Under the pieces are notes generated by a model that did not search any database, had not been told where the DNA came from, and saw nothing but the letters and a program-made list of their open reading frames with translations. DNA of 64,000 bases from Corynespora cassiicola (taxonomy: Eukaryota > Ascomycota > Dothideomycetes > Pleosporales > Corynesporascaceae): contig JAEUWY010000020.1 in assembly GCA_022059125.1 (NCBI GenBank), positions 744,001-808,000 of the forward strand, given 5' to 3'. The position numbers and the translations under genes are program-made. Within the stretch, counting starts at the first letter, position 1. Each line of letters opens with the position of its first letter. Positions 22,993-33,849 of this stretch are shown piece after piece.

Positions 22993-23613
22993 TTAGTGAG
23001 ACGCAAAGATATTCTTCGTCCGCAGATGGACCGGGGTCTCGCCCTTTGGTGTATCTGGTATCGTCTTTTCCAGTTTCTGTCATGGTAAGAGAAATGCATA
23101 GGATAGCCGCCACAAATCCACGTACCAGCTTGTCAAACACGCACTTGTTCAACCTGCGCTCTTCCGACCGGCAGTTCCAGAGCTGCTGGTTGTGGTTCTC
23201 CAAGCACTGCCAGTGGGTGCGGAACTGATCGAGACAGTTCTCGTTGATGTCCTTGATGCTGCGCCACTCGTCAGTCATGGCGTCGACTCATAGGTGCGGG
23301 TGAGTCCCGTACACGCTGGCGGCGCATCTCGTAACCTTGCGGCCCTCCTTCATGCAGTCCAGCTCGCCGCGGCCGTTGGCCTCGGTCTTGCACATCATGT
23401 AGTCGTCATTGTAGGCCTTGCAGCGGGCGCCGATGAAAAAGGAGGCACTGAGGAGGGGCGCAGAGCTGGCTCCCAGCTCCTTGACCTTGGGGATGTCGTC
23501 GGGGAGAGGGGTGGTGTCGTAGAGGGACTTCTCAGTGAATCTGGGCTCAATTAGCTCCCAGGCGCCCTCGGCGGGACTGCCGGAAATAAATACCTGGGCT
23601 GTCGCGACGACAT
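22993..23613 (-). CDS. NADH:ubiquinone oxidoreductase (complex I) NDUFA8-type CHCH subunit
   Basis: Four exons: 23613-23594 (MSSRQP), 23540-23313, 23258-23126, 23076-22993; 154 residues. It is an accessory subunit of respiratory complex I facing the intermembrane space (bovine NDUFA8/PGIV, Neurospora 20.8 kDa). Twin CHCH cysteines show as FFIGARCKAYNDDYMMCK, LDCMKEGRKVTRCAASV, NENCLDQFRTHWQCLENHN and LWNCRSEERRLNKCVFDKL. The conserved approach LPDDIPKVKELGASSAPLL precedes them. Splicing joins RCAAS-VIKDINENC through a GTACGG donor two bases beyond a more obvious GT, the only choice that keeps the conserved VIKDIN in frame. The last exon gives KLEKTIPDTPKGETPVHL. A CCAATCAG box lies 112 bp upstream. 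The exact C-terminal end is less certain than the rest. Confidence 0.92.
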
Positions 23614-24103
23614 GGTGGGTATCGGGTGCCAATGGCAGTTACTCTGCTCCCAAAGTTGTGTGAAATGGTGAAGTGAAGTTGGAGGTTGGATGCGGTCCGG
23701 CTTACATAACCGAATGGCCATGGCCTGATTGGCCGTGCGGCCCAGGCTCGAGCTCCAGTTCCGCAAAATAGCTGCGCCCAAAACAACTTCCCTCGTGCCC
23801 GCTCCGCTGCCAAACACTCCCACTCCGGACCTTTCTCCCGTCATCTACCCGTTCCATTCCCGCCGGGAGTCGCCTATAAAGTAGCCGCCGTGTCCTTCTG
23901 CTCGCGAATCCCCGTCCCCCCTTGGCGCGTGTCTAGAGCGCGTACGGACAACATCTGTAAATAGTCGCTCGGTCACCCTGTCCCAGGCAACCCCGTTCAA
24001 GATTGCCTTGTTCTGCCCACGGTTTCACATACCCTTCATCTTAATCTACCGATTATAATATATTAGGGAGGCGCACGCAGTCACTCGGTAACCTTCGTTC
24101 GAC
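23614..24103. promoter_or_regulatory. bidirectional promoter, NDUFA8-type / NUP54 (490 bp)
   Basis: A compact head-to-head spacer. The NDUFA8 side contains the CCAAT box at 23725-23732 (minus strand). Nothing else was identified; no gene is hidden here. Confidence 0.55.
23725..23732 (-). promoter_or_regulatory. CCAAT box (CCAATCAG) upstream of NDUFA8-type gene
   Basis: On the minus strand the sequence is CCAATCAG, 112 bp before the start codon at 23613. It is identical to the box before COX5 (15947-15954) and fits the HAP/AnCF site of respiratory genes. Confidence 0.55.
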
Positions 24104-25430
24104 ATGTCTCTATTCGGTGGCTTTGGCGGCGGCCTGGGAAGCAATACAGGGGAGAAGAAGACCGGAACGCTTTTTGGAAGCACGACAGCGCCAGCCGGAG
24201 GACTATTCAACCAGCCAGCTCAGCAGCAACAACAACAACAGCCTGCGCAGCAGCAGGGTGGCCTCTTTGGCGGTGCGGCGGGCCAACAGCAACAGCAACA
24301 ACCACAGAGCAGCATGTTTGCTTCTACGCAGCAACAGAATGCGGGCTCAAGTTTGTTCAGCCAGCAGCAGCCCCAGCAGCAACCTCAACAGCAGCAGCAA
24401 CCGGCACCAAACAACAGTCTTTTTGGTGCTCTTCTGCAGCCCGCGCCAGCGCTGAACCAGATCCAGGCGCAATCGCTGCACCAGTCGCAAGCTCTTCCCC
24501 AGCTCAGGCAGAGTGTCAATTCGCCCTTCGCCATCAGTGCTGTCAGCGGTCAGAGTATGTAACATGTACTGTACCCTTTGCTCCATCACTGCTAACTGTA
24601 AGACAGGAGAGAAGTCCATCATGGAGCAGATGAGAATACTCAACGCCAAATGGAATTCGATGGATCCCGAATGTGCTTTCCAATACTACTTCTACAACCA
24701 TGTCAACCCCGATGAGGCTCCTTTCTACGGACCGCAACCTTTCGAAGACGAAAGGAAATGGGAGGAGGCTCTGTCGAAGAAACCCAGTCCTGGATCAATT
24801 CCCGTCCTTGCGCGCGGATTTGAGGAGGTCGCGGCCCGAATCAATCAACAAACGCTCGCCGTCACAGCTCTTCGGACTCGTTTGCACGAAATCAACAACA
24901 GCCTCTCGTTGATGAAGGATGCTCACGAACTCAATGTCGCGTCACGAATTACTGAAGCCAAACGGAAACACATTGTCCACACCCAGCGTACATTGGCTCT
25001 GGCGACCAAGGTGCAGATCATGAGAAACCGGGGCTACGTTATGGACCAGGCCGAGGAAGAGTTGAAGAAGAAGCTCATCGAGCTGGAAAAGAAGACGTTC
25101 GATCCCGTTCTTGGAGGGCGACAAGAAGAAATTTGGGCTAGAATGTCAGGTGTACGCGAGCGGGCGCGCATATTGCAAGAGGAGACCGAAAAGGTCGGCA
25201 GGGCTGTCGATAATCAGCAGAACGGAGAAATACTGTCCGAGGACGACCAGAAGGCTCTGGAGAAGGTATGCTGTTCAGAAGCAAGTCGTTCCGTCCGTGA
25301 TTCTAACTCTCTTCAGCTCCTCAAAGACTACGATCGTCAGCTTGAGCACCTCAAAAAGTGGATTGATGATACCAAGCAAGAATATGACGAGTGGGAGAAG
25401 GAGAAGCCCGGCAAGCCAGCGGCCAGGTAA
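24104..25430 (+). CDS. nup54: nucleoporin Nup54 (yeast Nup57 family)
   Basis: Three exons: 24104-24554, 24607-25265, 25317-25430 (407 residues). It is a central-channel nucleoporin that forms the Nsp1/Nup62-Nup54-Nup58 coiled-coil trimer. The first 150 residues are a permeability-barrier FG region (MSLFGGFGGGLG, GGLFGG, NNSLFG) thick with Gln runs encoded by CAG/CAA repeats (24225-24420). The rest is the conserved Nup54 helical domain: ILNAKWNSMDPECAFQYYFY, NHVNPDEAPFYGPQPFEDE, then long coiled coils (VMDQAEEELKKKLIELEKK, RQLEHLKKWIDDTKQEYDEW). The last intron (25266-25316) is 51 nt with no in-frame stop, so retention would add 17 residues. It is divergent from the NDUFA8-type gene. Start at the first ATG, with FG content immediately after. 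Confidence 0.95.
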
Positions 25431-25809
25431 ATGCGTTACGGATTATGTACAATCAATCTAGGTCTGGAAACCGGATCTGGGAATAATTTCGAGGAACGGG
25501 ATGGATACCAAACGATTTCAAATGGCGAAATGACCTGTTCGCCGTACCTCGAGCATCACCCACATGATACGGACCAACGGAAAGGCGCGGGGCACGTTTT
25601 GTTAAAGTAAAGATTCTTTGACATTGGAAGACCAGAAAGGCATTCTTCCGCTAGATTTCATAGCTGCAAAGCAAGCTCCGAGGCCCGCCTAAATCGGCCA
25701 TCCCATTTCTATTGATACAATGCATGCCCCCATTTGCCGATAGTGTTACAGTATTCATCTCGTGATCAGGCGCCGTTCGAAGTGTTGGAAAGAAGGACGA
25801 GAGAGGGCT
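25431..25809. other. convergent spacer, NUP54 / TOM5
   Basis: A 379-bp stretch holding the two facing 3' ends. No gene or notable repeat seen. Confidence 0.6.
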
Positions 25810-26078
25810 TTAAACGAGCCTGCTCGCGTACTCGACGAGGAAAGGTGCTTGGAGAACGTGTTAGGCTACGGCGTCGTACGTCAATTGCTTGCGCAACAAC
25901 TTACAGAGATACAGCACGGCAGCAGCAGCGGCAGTCCACTTGATATCAGACGCAGTCTGGGCCTCGGCCTTCTCGAGCTCGGCCTTGCTGGGCGGCGGTG
26001 GTGCTGCATCTCTTGTTAGCATCTCCATTCTCCTTTGTCTCCGCCTTCATCAATCGGCCACTTACGTCCTCCGAACAT
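25810..26078 (-). CDS. tom5: mitochondrial import receptor subunit Tom5
   Basis: A 51-residue protein in three exons: 26078-26066 (13 nt, MFGG), 26009-25905 and 25847-25810, with introns of 56 and 57 nt. Tom5 is the smallest subunit of the outer-membrane translocase (TOM) and helps pass precursors to Tom40. The sequence is MFGGHAAPPPPSKAELEKAE, then AQTASDIKWTAAAAAVLYLS, then PFLVEYASRLV. This matches the fungal Tom5 plan: MFGG start, Pro-rich turn, acidic/helical cytosolic stretch and one C-terminal membrane helix ending in LSPF. The acceptor of intron 1 (AACAAGAG) is chosen because it alone keeps the frame. Each exon is too short to be seen as a separate open frame. A small chance remains that the first intron uses a different acceptor. 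Confidence 0.88.
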
Positions 26079-27181
26079 GGTGTCTGTGGATTTAAATAGC
26101 TTGGTATGCGAGAATCGGGCAGAGCGGGATGCAAGAGCGTGGTTGTGCAGCAGGCGTGGGTTGTTGGTAAATGACGTCCCTTGAAAAGTTGCGCGACCTG
26201 ACTTGCAGAACAATCCTCAGAAGGAAACACATCGGGCGCGGTAGTTCGGTTTCGCCGATGAGCAGCGTCACGTGATATGCAACTGTAGCGCAGACCCGTG
26301 GACCACCCGAGCAGGGACGCGGGCTAGTCGACCCCTGACTCGATTCCGCATCCGGCTCCCCCAGTTTTTAGTCCACAGCGATATGCTTTGATGACGACGC
26401 GAGCTACAGTTCACCCCCAGCTCGGATGCCTGGCGCACCGCGGGCTTTTTGAGTTGGCAAAGTCGATTGTGGAGCCGACACAGCATTAACTAGCCGTTTT
26501 TTTTTTTTTTAAAAAAAAAAGGCCAGACAACTGAGCCAAGGGGAGCACTGTACAGCAAACTGTTACTCCTTGGATGATCGGATTCTGGACATGGCGCTGA
26601 CCACGTTATGAGCAGTCGTTCGCCAGGTGCAGTCAGTGCGCTCTCCCTCGTGCAGTCATCATGTGGATCTCCATTACGTTACCTGCGCCTAAGAACTGGT
26701 AGCTGGCATCTGCCATCCCTGATGCAGACCATCGCTAACAGGAGCGCTGGCGAGAAGGTGGAATTGCGATGCGAGACTCTCCTTTTTCAAGTTGAGTGAA
26801 CCTGAGGCAGGTTCGCGCGATTCGACGTGTTGAGAGTCAATGCCGACATGTGCCGGATTCATGTGAGCAACTATGCAACCATTGTAGGGCCTTCTCGGCC
26901 GTACATTTAAAACGGGGGTATCGAGTACATAGCAATATAATGTATGCGTTTCAGCAGTCCCAAAGCCATCGCAATCGGCGCCGATGTGATCATCAAGTTG
27001 ATTGGCGGCATGCATGTAGTGTGGCAACCATGGACCCTAGAGAAACGCGTCGAGTGATCGACGCACGGCTGACGTTCATTCGACAGCCAACCCGCTGTGT
27101 ACTTTTATTTAACCTCTCCTCAACACCCCCTTCTTGAACAATCCCTCTTTTTCCCTCACCCCAGACATTCGTTCACCAGCC
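26079..27181. promoter_or_regulatory. divergent spacer, TOM5 / GH55
   Basis: A 1.1-kb region between start codons facing away from each other. It holds the T14A10 tract at 26497-26520 and no gene that I can support. The 40 bp before the GH55 start are C/T-rich. Confidence 0.5.
26497..26520. repeat. T14-A10 homopolymer palindrome
   Basis: Fourteen T are followed directly by ten A, flanked by gcc(g) and ggcc, so the whole is nearly self-complementary. Poly(dA:dT) tracts are known to disfavour nucleosomes, so a promoter role is possible. A polymerase or assembly artefact in the run length is also possible. Confidence 0.8.
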
Positions 27182-29983
27182 ATGTTGCTTTTCCTTAGTC
27201 CTCTATTCCTTTTGCCGGGCGCTTCGGCGCTTGCCGCTCGCTATTCAAATAGTTCGGCTTGTGCACCATACTGGTTGGAGAATATCAAACATCAAGGACT
27301 TGCACCTTTTAACAATGCGACGATTGGAAGCTACCAAGTTTTCCGCAATGTCAAGGATTTTGGAGCGGTCGGAGATGGCGTTACAGATGATACCGCTGCA
27401 ATTCAACTAGCTGTCACTCAAGGCAACAGGCAAGTCTAGAATCTTTCTACAGCCGACCAGGGTCCCCAAATCACAGCCAAGGCAGGACTCTATGCCAGAT
27501 TGGAAGCCTGCTGCACTTGGAAAAAGACCAATTTCGGCCTCAATATACCAGGTCGGCCGTAAGATCTATGTATCCGACCGGTCGGCCGAATCTATGTCAA
27601 TACGGTAGCATTATGCTCGCAAACACTACCTAACCCGTCCATACAGATGTGCACCTAGTACTTGCGAATCTACCACAAGAACTCCAGCTGTTGTGTACTT
27701 CCCAGAGGGAACATATTTGATTTCACAACCGATCATCGATTACTACTATACACAAATTATTGGCAACCCCAATTGCTTGCCTACCCTCCAGGCATCTTCC
27801 AATTTTACAGGTGGTATTGGAGGAATAACTACTCTGATTGACGGTTCACCTTATCTTCCTTATGGCACCAGGCAAGGCCAGACCGGATACGGTCCTACCA
27901 ACACGTTTTTCAGGCAGATTCGTAATCTCATCTTCGACACTACTCATGTTGCGCCCAACGTCACGATGCGCGGGCTGCACTGGCCAACAGCTCAGACCAC
28001 TAGCTTACAAAACCTGGTTTTTAAGTTGTCAGCAGCCAATGGAACTCAACACGAAGGCGTGTTTGTGGAAGAAGGTACCAGTCATTCCAGATTTGTGGTG
28101 CATAGGTCGATCCACTGTACTGACCCATATAGGTTCTGGTGGATTCATGACTGATCTCGTATTCGAGGGTGGCTTGTATGGATTCAACGTCGGCAACCAG
28201 CAGTTCACCACGCGCAATCTTACCTTCAACAATGTCGACACGGCTATCAACCAACTCTGGGACTGGGGTTGGACGTACAAGGGAATCACGATCAATAACT
28301 GCCGAGTAGGCTTAAACATGTCTGCCACTGGGCCGAACGGACTCAACGTGGGCTCAATCACCCTTTTCGACAGCTCCATCTCGAACACCGACATCGGTAT
28401 CGTTACAGCACGAACCCCGAACACGCAGCCTGACGCAACAGGAAGCTTGTACATTGAGAATGTAGAGTTCGACAACGTCCGCACGGCAGTTGCGGGCCCG
28501 AATAGTACGTATCTAGATGGCTCTTCCGGTTCGACGGTTGTCAGTGCCTGGGCAGACGGACACCGATACCTTCCTCCCAAGCAAGGCCCTATCGAAGCTC
28601 GTGGTCCAATCGAACCCAGCAAAAGGCCTGCTCCTCTTCTCGATGATCAAGGAAAGTATTACGAGCGCTCGAAGCCGCAGTATGGTGAAGTCTCCATAAG
28701 CAACTTTCTGAGCGCAAGAGACCTTGGAGTGGCCGGAGACGGAAGGACTGACGACACCTCTGCACTCAACGCTGCCATTATGAAGGCCAAGAATGAGGCC
28801 AAGATTCTTTTCGTCGATGCCGGTTTCTATCGGGTAACGAGCACAATTTACATCCCGGCAGGATCGAAGATTGTAGGAGAAGCCCTGGACTCAGTCATCC
28901 TGTCGAGCGGCGAGTTTTTCAATGACATTACCAACCCCAAGGCCGTGGTTCAGGTTGGCGTTCAGGGCGAGCAGGGTTCTGTCGAATGGTCCGACATGTT
29001 CGTGAGCGGTCAGGGGCAGCAAGCTGGCGCCATTTTTATCGAGTGGAACCTTTACACTGTGGGAGAGCCAGCCGGCATGTGGGATGTTCACACGCGCGTG
29101 GGAGGCTTTGCTGGATCCAAACTACAGACGGAGCAGTGCGAGAAGACACCAGAACTGGTGACCACTTCCGCAAATCTCAAACAGGAGTGTATTGCTGCGT
29201 ACATGTCCATGCATGTCACCACGTGGGCATCGGGCTTGTACATGGAGAACGTATGGCTATGGGTAGCTGATCACGACCTCGATGATGCGCGGAACGCAAA
29301 CACGCAGATCACCATTTACGCTGGTCGTGGACTTCTCATTGAGAGTCTTCAGGGCAGGTTGTGGCTGTAGGTACCCCCCGCTCACACACTCGGTATCTTT
29401 CTGACAATATCTAGATATGGTACCGCCGTTGAGCACCACGTCAAATACGAATACCAATTCGTCGACACCCGCAACATCGTCATGGGCCAAATCCAAACCG
29501 AAACAGCGTAAGCCTTTCCCCTCCTGCTAGCCTCACCCCATGCATCTCCTCTAACACGGCCATCATAGCTACTACCAGCCCAACCCTGACGCCACCATCC
29601 CCTTCCCCGAAAACGCCGCCCTCTCCGATCCCGTCTTCACCCCCTCAGGCCTCAACGGCACAAACAGCGCCTCGGGCTGGGGCCTCCGCATCCTGCGCAG
29701 CTCGAACCTGTACGCTTACGGCGCGGGCTTGTATTCGTTCTTCGACAACTACTCGACCAACTGCTCGGCCGTGGGGGCTGGTGCGCGCTGCCAGACGCGC
29801 ATCTTCAGCGTCGAGGGTGGAGGGTTGTCGCACGATGTTGCCATTTATAATCTCAATACTGTCGGTTCGACGGAGATGATTACGCGGGATGGGGTGGATA
29901 TTGCGAGCAATGTGGATAATAATTCGTCGTTTGTGGATACGATTAATATGTTTAGGATTGGTTCGTTTCCTGAGAGGCGTTGA
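27182..29983 (+). CDS. GH55 exo-beta-1,3-glucanase, secreted
   Basis: Five exons: 27182-27429, 27647-28074, 28133-29366, 29415-29507, 29569-29983; 805 residues. GH55 enzymes release glucose or short oligomers from beta-1,3-glucan (laminarin, fungal walls). The start at 27182 opens a signal peptide (MLLFLSPLFLLPGASALAAR). The two right-handed beta-helix halves each start with the family repeat: FGAVGDGVTDDTAAIQLAV near residue 62 and LGVAGDGRTDDTSALNAAI in the middle. Conserved pieces include VVYFPEGTYLISQPI, TNTFFRQIRNLIFD, WDVHTRVGGFAGSKLQ and IQTETAYYQPNP. Many NxS/T sequons fit a secreted glycoprotein. Intron 1 has a GC donor (AG|GCAAGT) and is 217 nt, four times the usual size. Exon 3 must end at a GTAGGT donor (29367) to restore WLYGTAVEHHV; the stronger-looking GTACCC four bases on would leave a stop. 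Confidence 0.95.
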
Positions 29984-31579
29984 AGGGTGGTTGGCTATTT
30001 CCTAGGGGGAGTTGGAGGGTTTTTTTTTGTTGGAGGGGGTTTGAGTAATAGGGTTGGGTAGGAAATGGAAGTTTACATGTGAATTATTTGGTTTGTGCTA
30101 TGAGTTTTGATGCCTAGGTGTGATACAGATGTTGGCCGGGGATATCAGGAATACTGAACTTATCTGTTTCGATTCTCCAAGTGGCCTCAAAAAAAGATGT
30201 ACCGGACTGAATGTTGAGGAGCGCTTCGGCTTGTGTCGAATCGAGATTTGCACATTGAGGTATGGACTACTATGTCGGCTCCATATTTAGCTCCTCGTTT
30301 GCTCTTGTAGCAACCAGTCAATGCTATGTAGGCTCCACAAGTAACTCTTCAGACTTAAAAAAACATATCTCGTGGTACTCAGGCAAGTGACACATGAATG
30401 GGGGTGGTTTATAACAAGCATGTTCGACCGGGAACCGCGGAAGGACACAGTCTTGAAGCTTTGCAGGGGTATTTGACCAAACGCAAATTGTGAGGGGTGT
30501 CGGCCAAAAGAACACAAGCCCCCACCCCCAGCATTTGAGTATGTGGGATGATGCAAAGGCCGAAATGCCAAGATGTAAATAGATAGGCTCCTCATCGAGA
30601 TCAACTCATGGCAAAAAAAGCCATAATTTTTCCGTCATTGCGTCCAGCTCTAACATCCCCGACGTGCAGCACTCGACTGCCCACCCGCAATATACTTGAA
30701 GACATTGAATAAGGGGTTCCTGCATCTCCTCGTAAAATACAGCCACCGGGGGCGCAAAGGCGCCGCGAGGCGGCCGGCGATGTTGCATTAGACTGCCCGC
30801 GCCTATCCTCTTTCAACAAAGTGGCCAGCACGGGCGCTCTCCCTCTCAGGGCCGGGATGAAGGCATCCGTTTGCAAGACCACGTCCAGAACAGGACCCCA
30901 ACCTTTTTTTTTTTCTCTTTTGCGAATGGCCGCAGATCCGGCCAGGGATCTTTGTCGTGTTTCGTATTATACCCTGCTTTCTGCCAGCGCGTGGACCCAG
31001 CCCCGCGGCACCACCGAACCCCCCGCCCATCTCGAGATTGGGGGCGCTTCTCCTATCTCTATGAGAGATCTGGGAGAGCAGGTGGACAGCGAGGCGCGGA
31101 GGGTGCCGTTGACGGTTCACGGGCTAAGGGTTAGGTGCGAGTAACTCCCGTCCTCGTGAGCTGTGTTGGGTTGCGCGAGAGGCTTGAGTGCGGGCTGGCG
31201 TTCAGCCGCTCTCAAGGGTGCTGCTCGATGGAGACAGATGTTCTGGCCACTGGCGCGAACGGGAGTTGATCTTAGTGCCCTTGCTGCACGGTCTCTGCCA
31301 CGATTTGTTCATGATGGGCAGGTCGCACAGGGATTCAGCTGGGCTTGGGGACACTGCATGGCCCCTCTCAAACGCACCTTGGACAACTGATTCGTCGCTT
31401 TGATTAAATACGAGTGGGTGGTCGCCGACTCAAGATCTGCTATTACTGTTCTGTTAGCCTCCACATGGTTCTCGTCTCTGCGAGCCTTATCTTTCGACAT
31501 TTGGTGGGATGCTTGATGCTTCCTTGAATGATTGTATCGGACTTCATTGTTCAGACACGTTAAAAGTATCTAGTTCAAG
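29984..31579. other. intergenic (1.6 kb), no gene seen
   Basis: This follows the GH55 stop and precedes the permease. It has a G/T-rich 3' flank (29990-30060) and a poly-T at about 30904-30915. Leftward and rightward frames around 30600-31140 overlap and lack recognisable content. The permease promoter is presumably at 31150-31579. Confidence 0.5.
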
Positions 31580-33849
31580 ATGAGGCGCACGGTGCTCAGG
31601 TACGGTACACGCGCTCTCGAGTCAAAGTACGGCGGTGTTAACATTTAGTAGTCCCGATCTCAAGGAGCGCCATGTGGTAAGGATCCGCACCAATTGCTTG
31701 CGATGGGTATCCGTATTCTGATTAGAAAAGAACATGATGGCCTTTTCGGCCTGTATAGGCTTCGGACTTTTCCTTGGAGGTGGAAAAGTAGTCTACCTGG
31801 CCGGTCCAGGCCTGGCTCTTGTTGCCATTGTACTGGCTTCTTCTGTAATGTGGAGTGTTATAGCAGTAAGCCAAAGCCCTTGCAATGCTACTTGAAATAA
31901 CGACCTGACGTATATAGTGCTTAGGGGAGATGACTGCACTCTTCCCCGTCCAAGGTCCCTTGTTCGAATTTCCTGGTCGTTTCATCGACGAAGCTGTCGG
32001 CTATGCTACCGGCTGGATTACGTGGTTTGCTTGGATAATTATTTTAGCAGCTGAAGTGCTAGCTGTCGCGCAGCTGTGGACATTCCGTTTCGATCCAGAG
32101 TATCTGAAAGAGGTGGGCTATCCGGATGCCGAACTTGGTTGGAGGTAAGGCTAAAGCACTGTGTCGGCAACAAAAGTGATTCTGATGAAAAGACAGCACC
32201 GAACATTACAGCCCTGCAGTGTGGGTCTTTTTGTTCCTCATCCTGATAGGACTGGTCAACCTTCTCCCGGTAAGGCAGTATGGACAGTTAGAGTACATCT
32301 TTGGCTCCTTGAAGATTCTCTTCATCTCCCTCCTCATATTCTTCAACGTCATTTTATCCGCGATGCAGAGGGTTCACCACGATAATCATTTCTGGACATG
32401 GAATCACCCTTACGGATTTGCGTCGGAGAATCTAGTGGTGCATCCATCACACGATGAGGATCCGGGCTTAGTTTTGACGGGTGAGCAAGGTCGATTTTTA
32501 GCACTCTGGACTGCGACAACAGCGGCACTCTTCTCCTTTGTGGGATTTGAAACCATTGCCATCACCGCACCGGAGAACAAGGACCTTGAAACTCACGAGA
32601 CCATCAAGTTGGCCACCAAAAAGACTTCACTTCGTATTACAACATTATACGTACTATGCACATTTGTCGGGGGATTGAACGTTCCTTACAACGATCCCAA
32701 TTTGGTCAACATACAGATAAATTCCGTTCGGGCAGGACATAACAGTATATATGTTCTTGCGGCGGTTCGCAATCATCTTCGTGGATGGCCATCATTCTTC
32801 AACGGATTCTTCATTTTCTCTGCGACAACTAGTGGCATCAACGCACTATACAACTCGAGCAGGATTCTACATGCCCTTGCAAGTATTCCAGAAGCATGGC
32901 CTCTATGGGCTCAGAACAGCCGACGTCGTTTGGAAAGAACTACTTCGAGAGGCGTACCACTGGGAACAGTAACAGTGTCTTGGAGTGTGGGTTTGATAGC
33001 TTTTCTTGCGGTCAAACCATTCCCATCCGTTGTTTTGGGACGAATCACAAACAATGCTGTAGTCTCGGAACTCATCTGTGTAGGTTTTTGCATCCTTCAT
33101 CATGATCTAATAATTCATCAAAGATTCTAACCAAAAACAAACAGTATTCAGTCATTTGCTTGTCATATATTGCATTCTATCACAGGATCAAAGTGGCAGC
33201 CGATGACCACACTCTTGAGAATCGGAGCGCATTCAATCGTGACGACAAACAGTACCCTTACAGGACGCACGGCCAACTTTTTCGAGCATATTACGGACTT
33301 ATCTTCTGCATTTTGCTGATCATCTTCAATAACTGGAGGGCATTTGTTCCTCCTTTTAGTACACCTGACTTTGTGCGTATTTCCCGAAATCCGAGGCACT
33401 GACCGCGCTCCGATCCAGTTTCTTGAAGACTTCGCTGACCTTTCATTTAGGTATCCTCGTATGTCGGGGTAAGCTATCCGAATCGCCACATGTAATTATG
33501 CACGTCACTGACCACTACGAAGATCGCCGCCTTCTTTGCACTCGTCGCCGCTTATCACGTCAAGTCTGACGGTTGGAATCCGTAAGTCCACGGTAGTTCA
33601 CAACATGGCCTACAGCTAAATGGTCGTTAGTATGAAATGGCGAAGGAACGCTTCCATGCAGATCCACCGGCCGCCTCCCAAAGTCGTCGTTCCCGGTAAG
33701 CGAGCATGGCCGAGATCCGATCCTGTGCATACTAATGTGAAATAGGAAGACGTAGAGGCACATTGGTGTTCCCGAACCCGAAAGAGCCGATTTGGAATGA
33801 GGAAAACCTCAAAGCACTCATCGCATTTGTTTGGTGCTGGATGAAATGA
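31580..33849 (+). CDS. amino-acid permease (fungal YAT/AAP family), 10 exons
   Basis: Exons: 31580-31599, 31649-31676, 31731-31865, 31918-32144, 32197-33079, 33145-33372, 33451-33468, 33523-33581, 33631-33695, 33746-33849; 588 residues. These are proton-coupled plasma-membrane importers with 12 membrane helices. Family signatures are FSACIGFGLFLGGGKVVYLA, CLGEMTALFPVQGPLFEFPG, RFIDEAVGYATGWITWFAWI, FSFVGFETIAITAPENKD and TTSGINALYNSSRILHALA. The cytosolic tail ends NLKALIAFVWCWMK. Nine introns of 49-78 nt all agree in phase. Exons 1 and 2 (20 and 28 nt) supply MRRTVLSSPDLKERHV, and exon 7 is an 18-nt microexon (VSSYVG). The substrate cannot be read from sequence. The charged N-terminus before helix 1 is shorter than in many homologues, so an alternative upstream start is possible. 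Confidence 0.88.
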
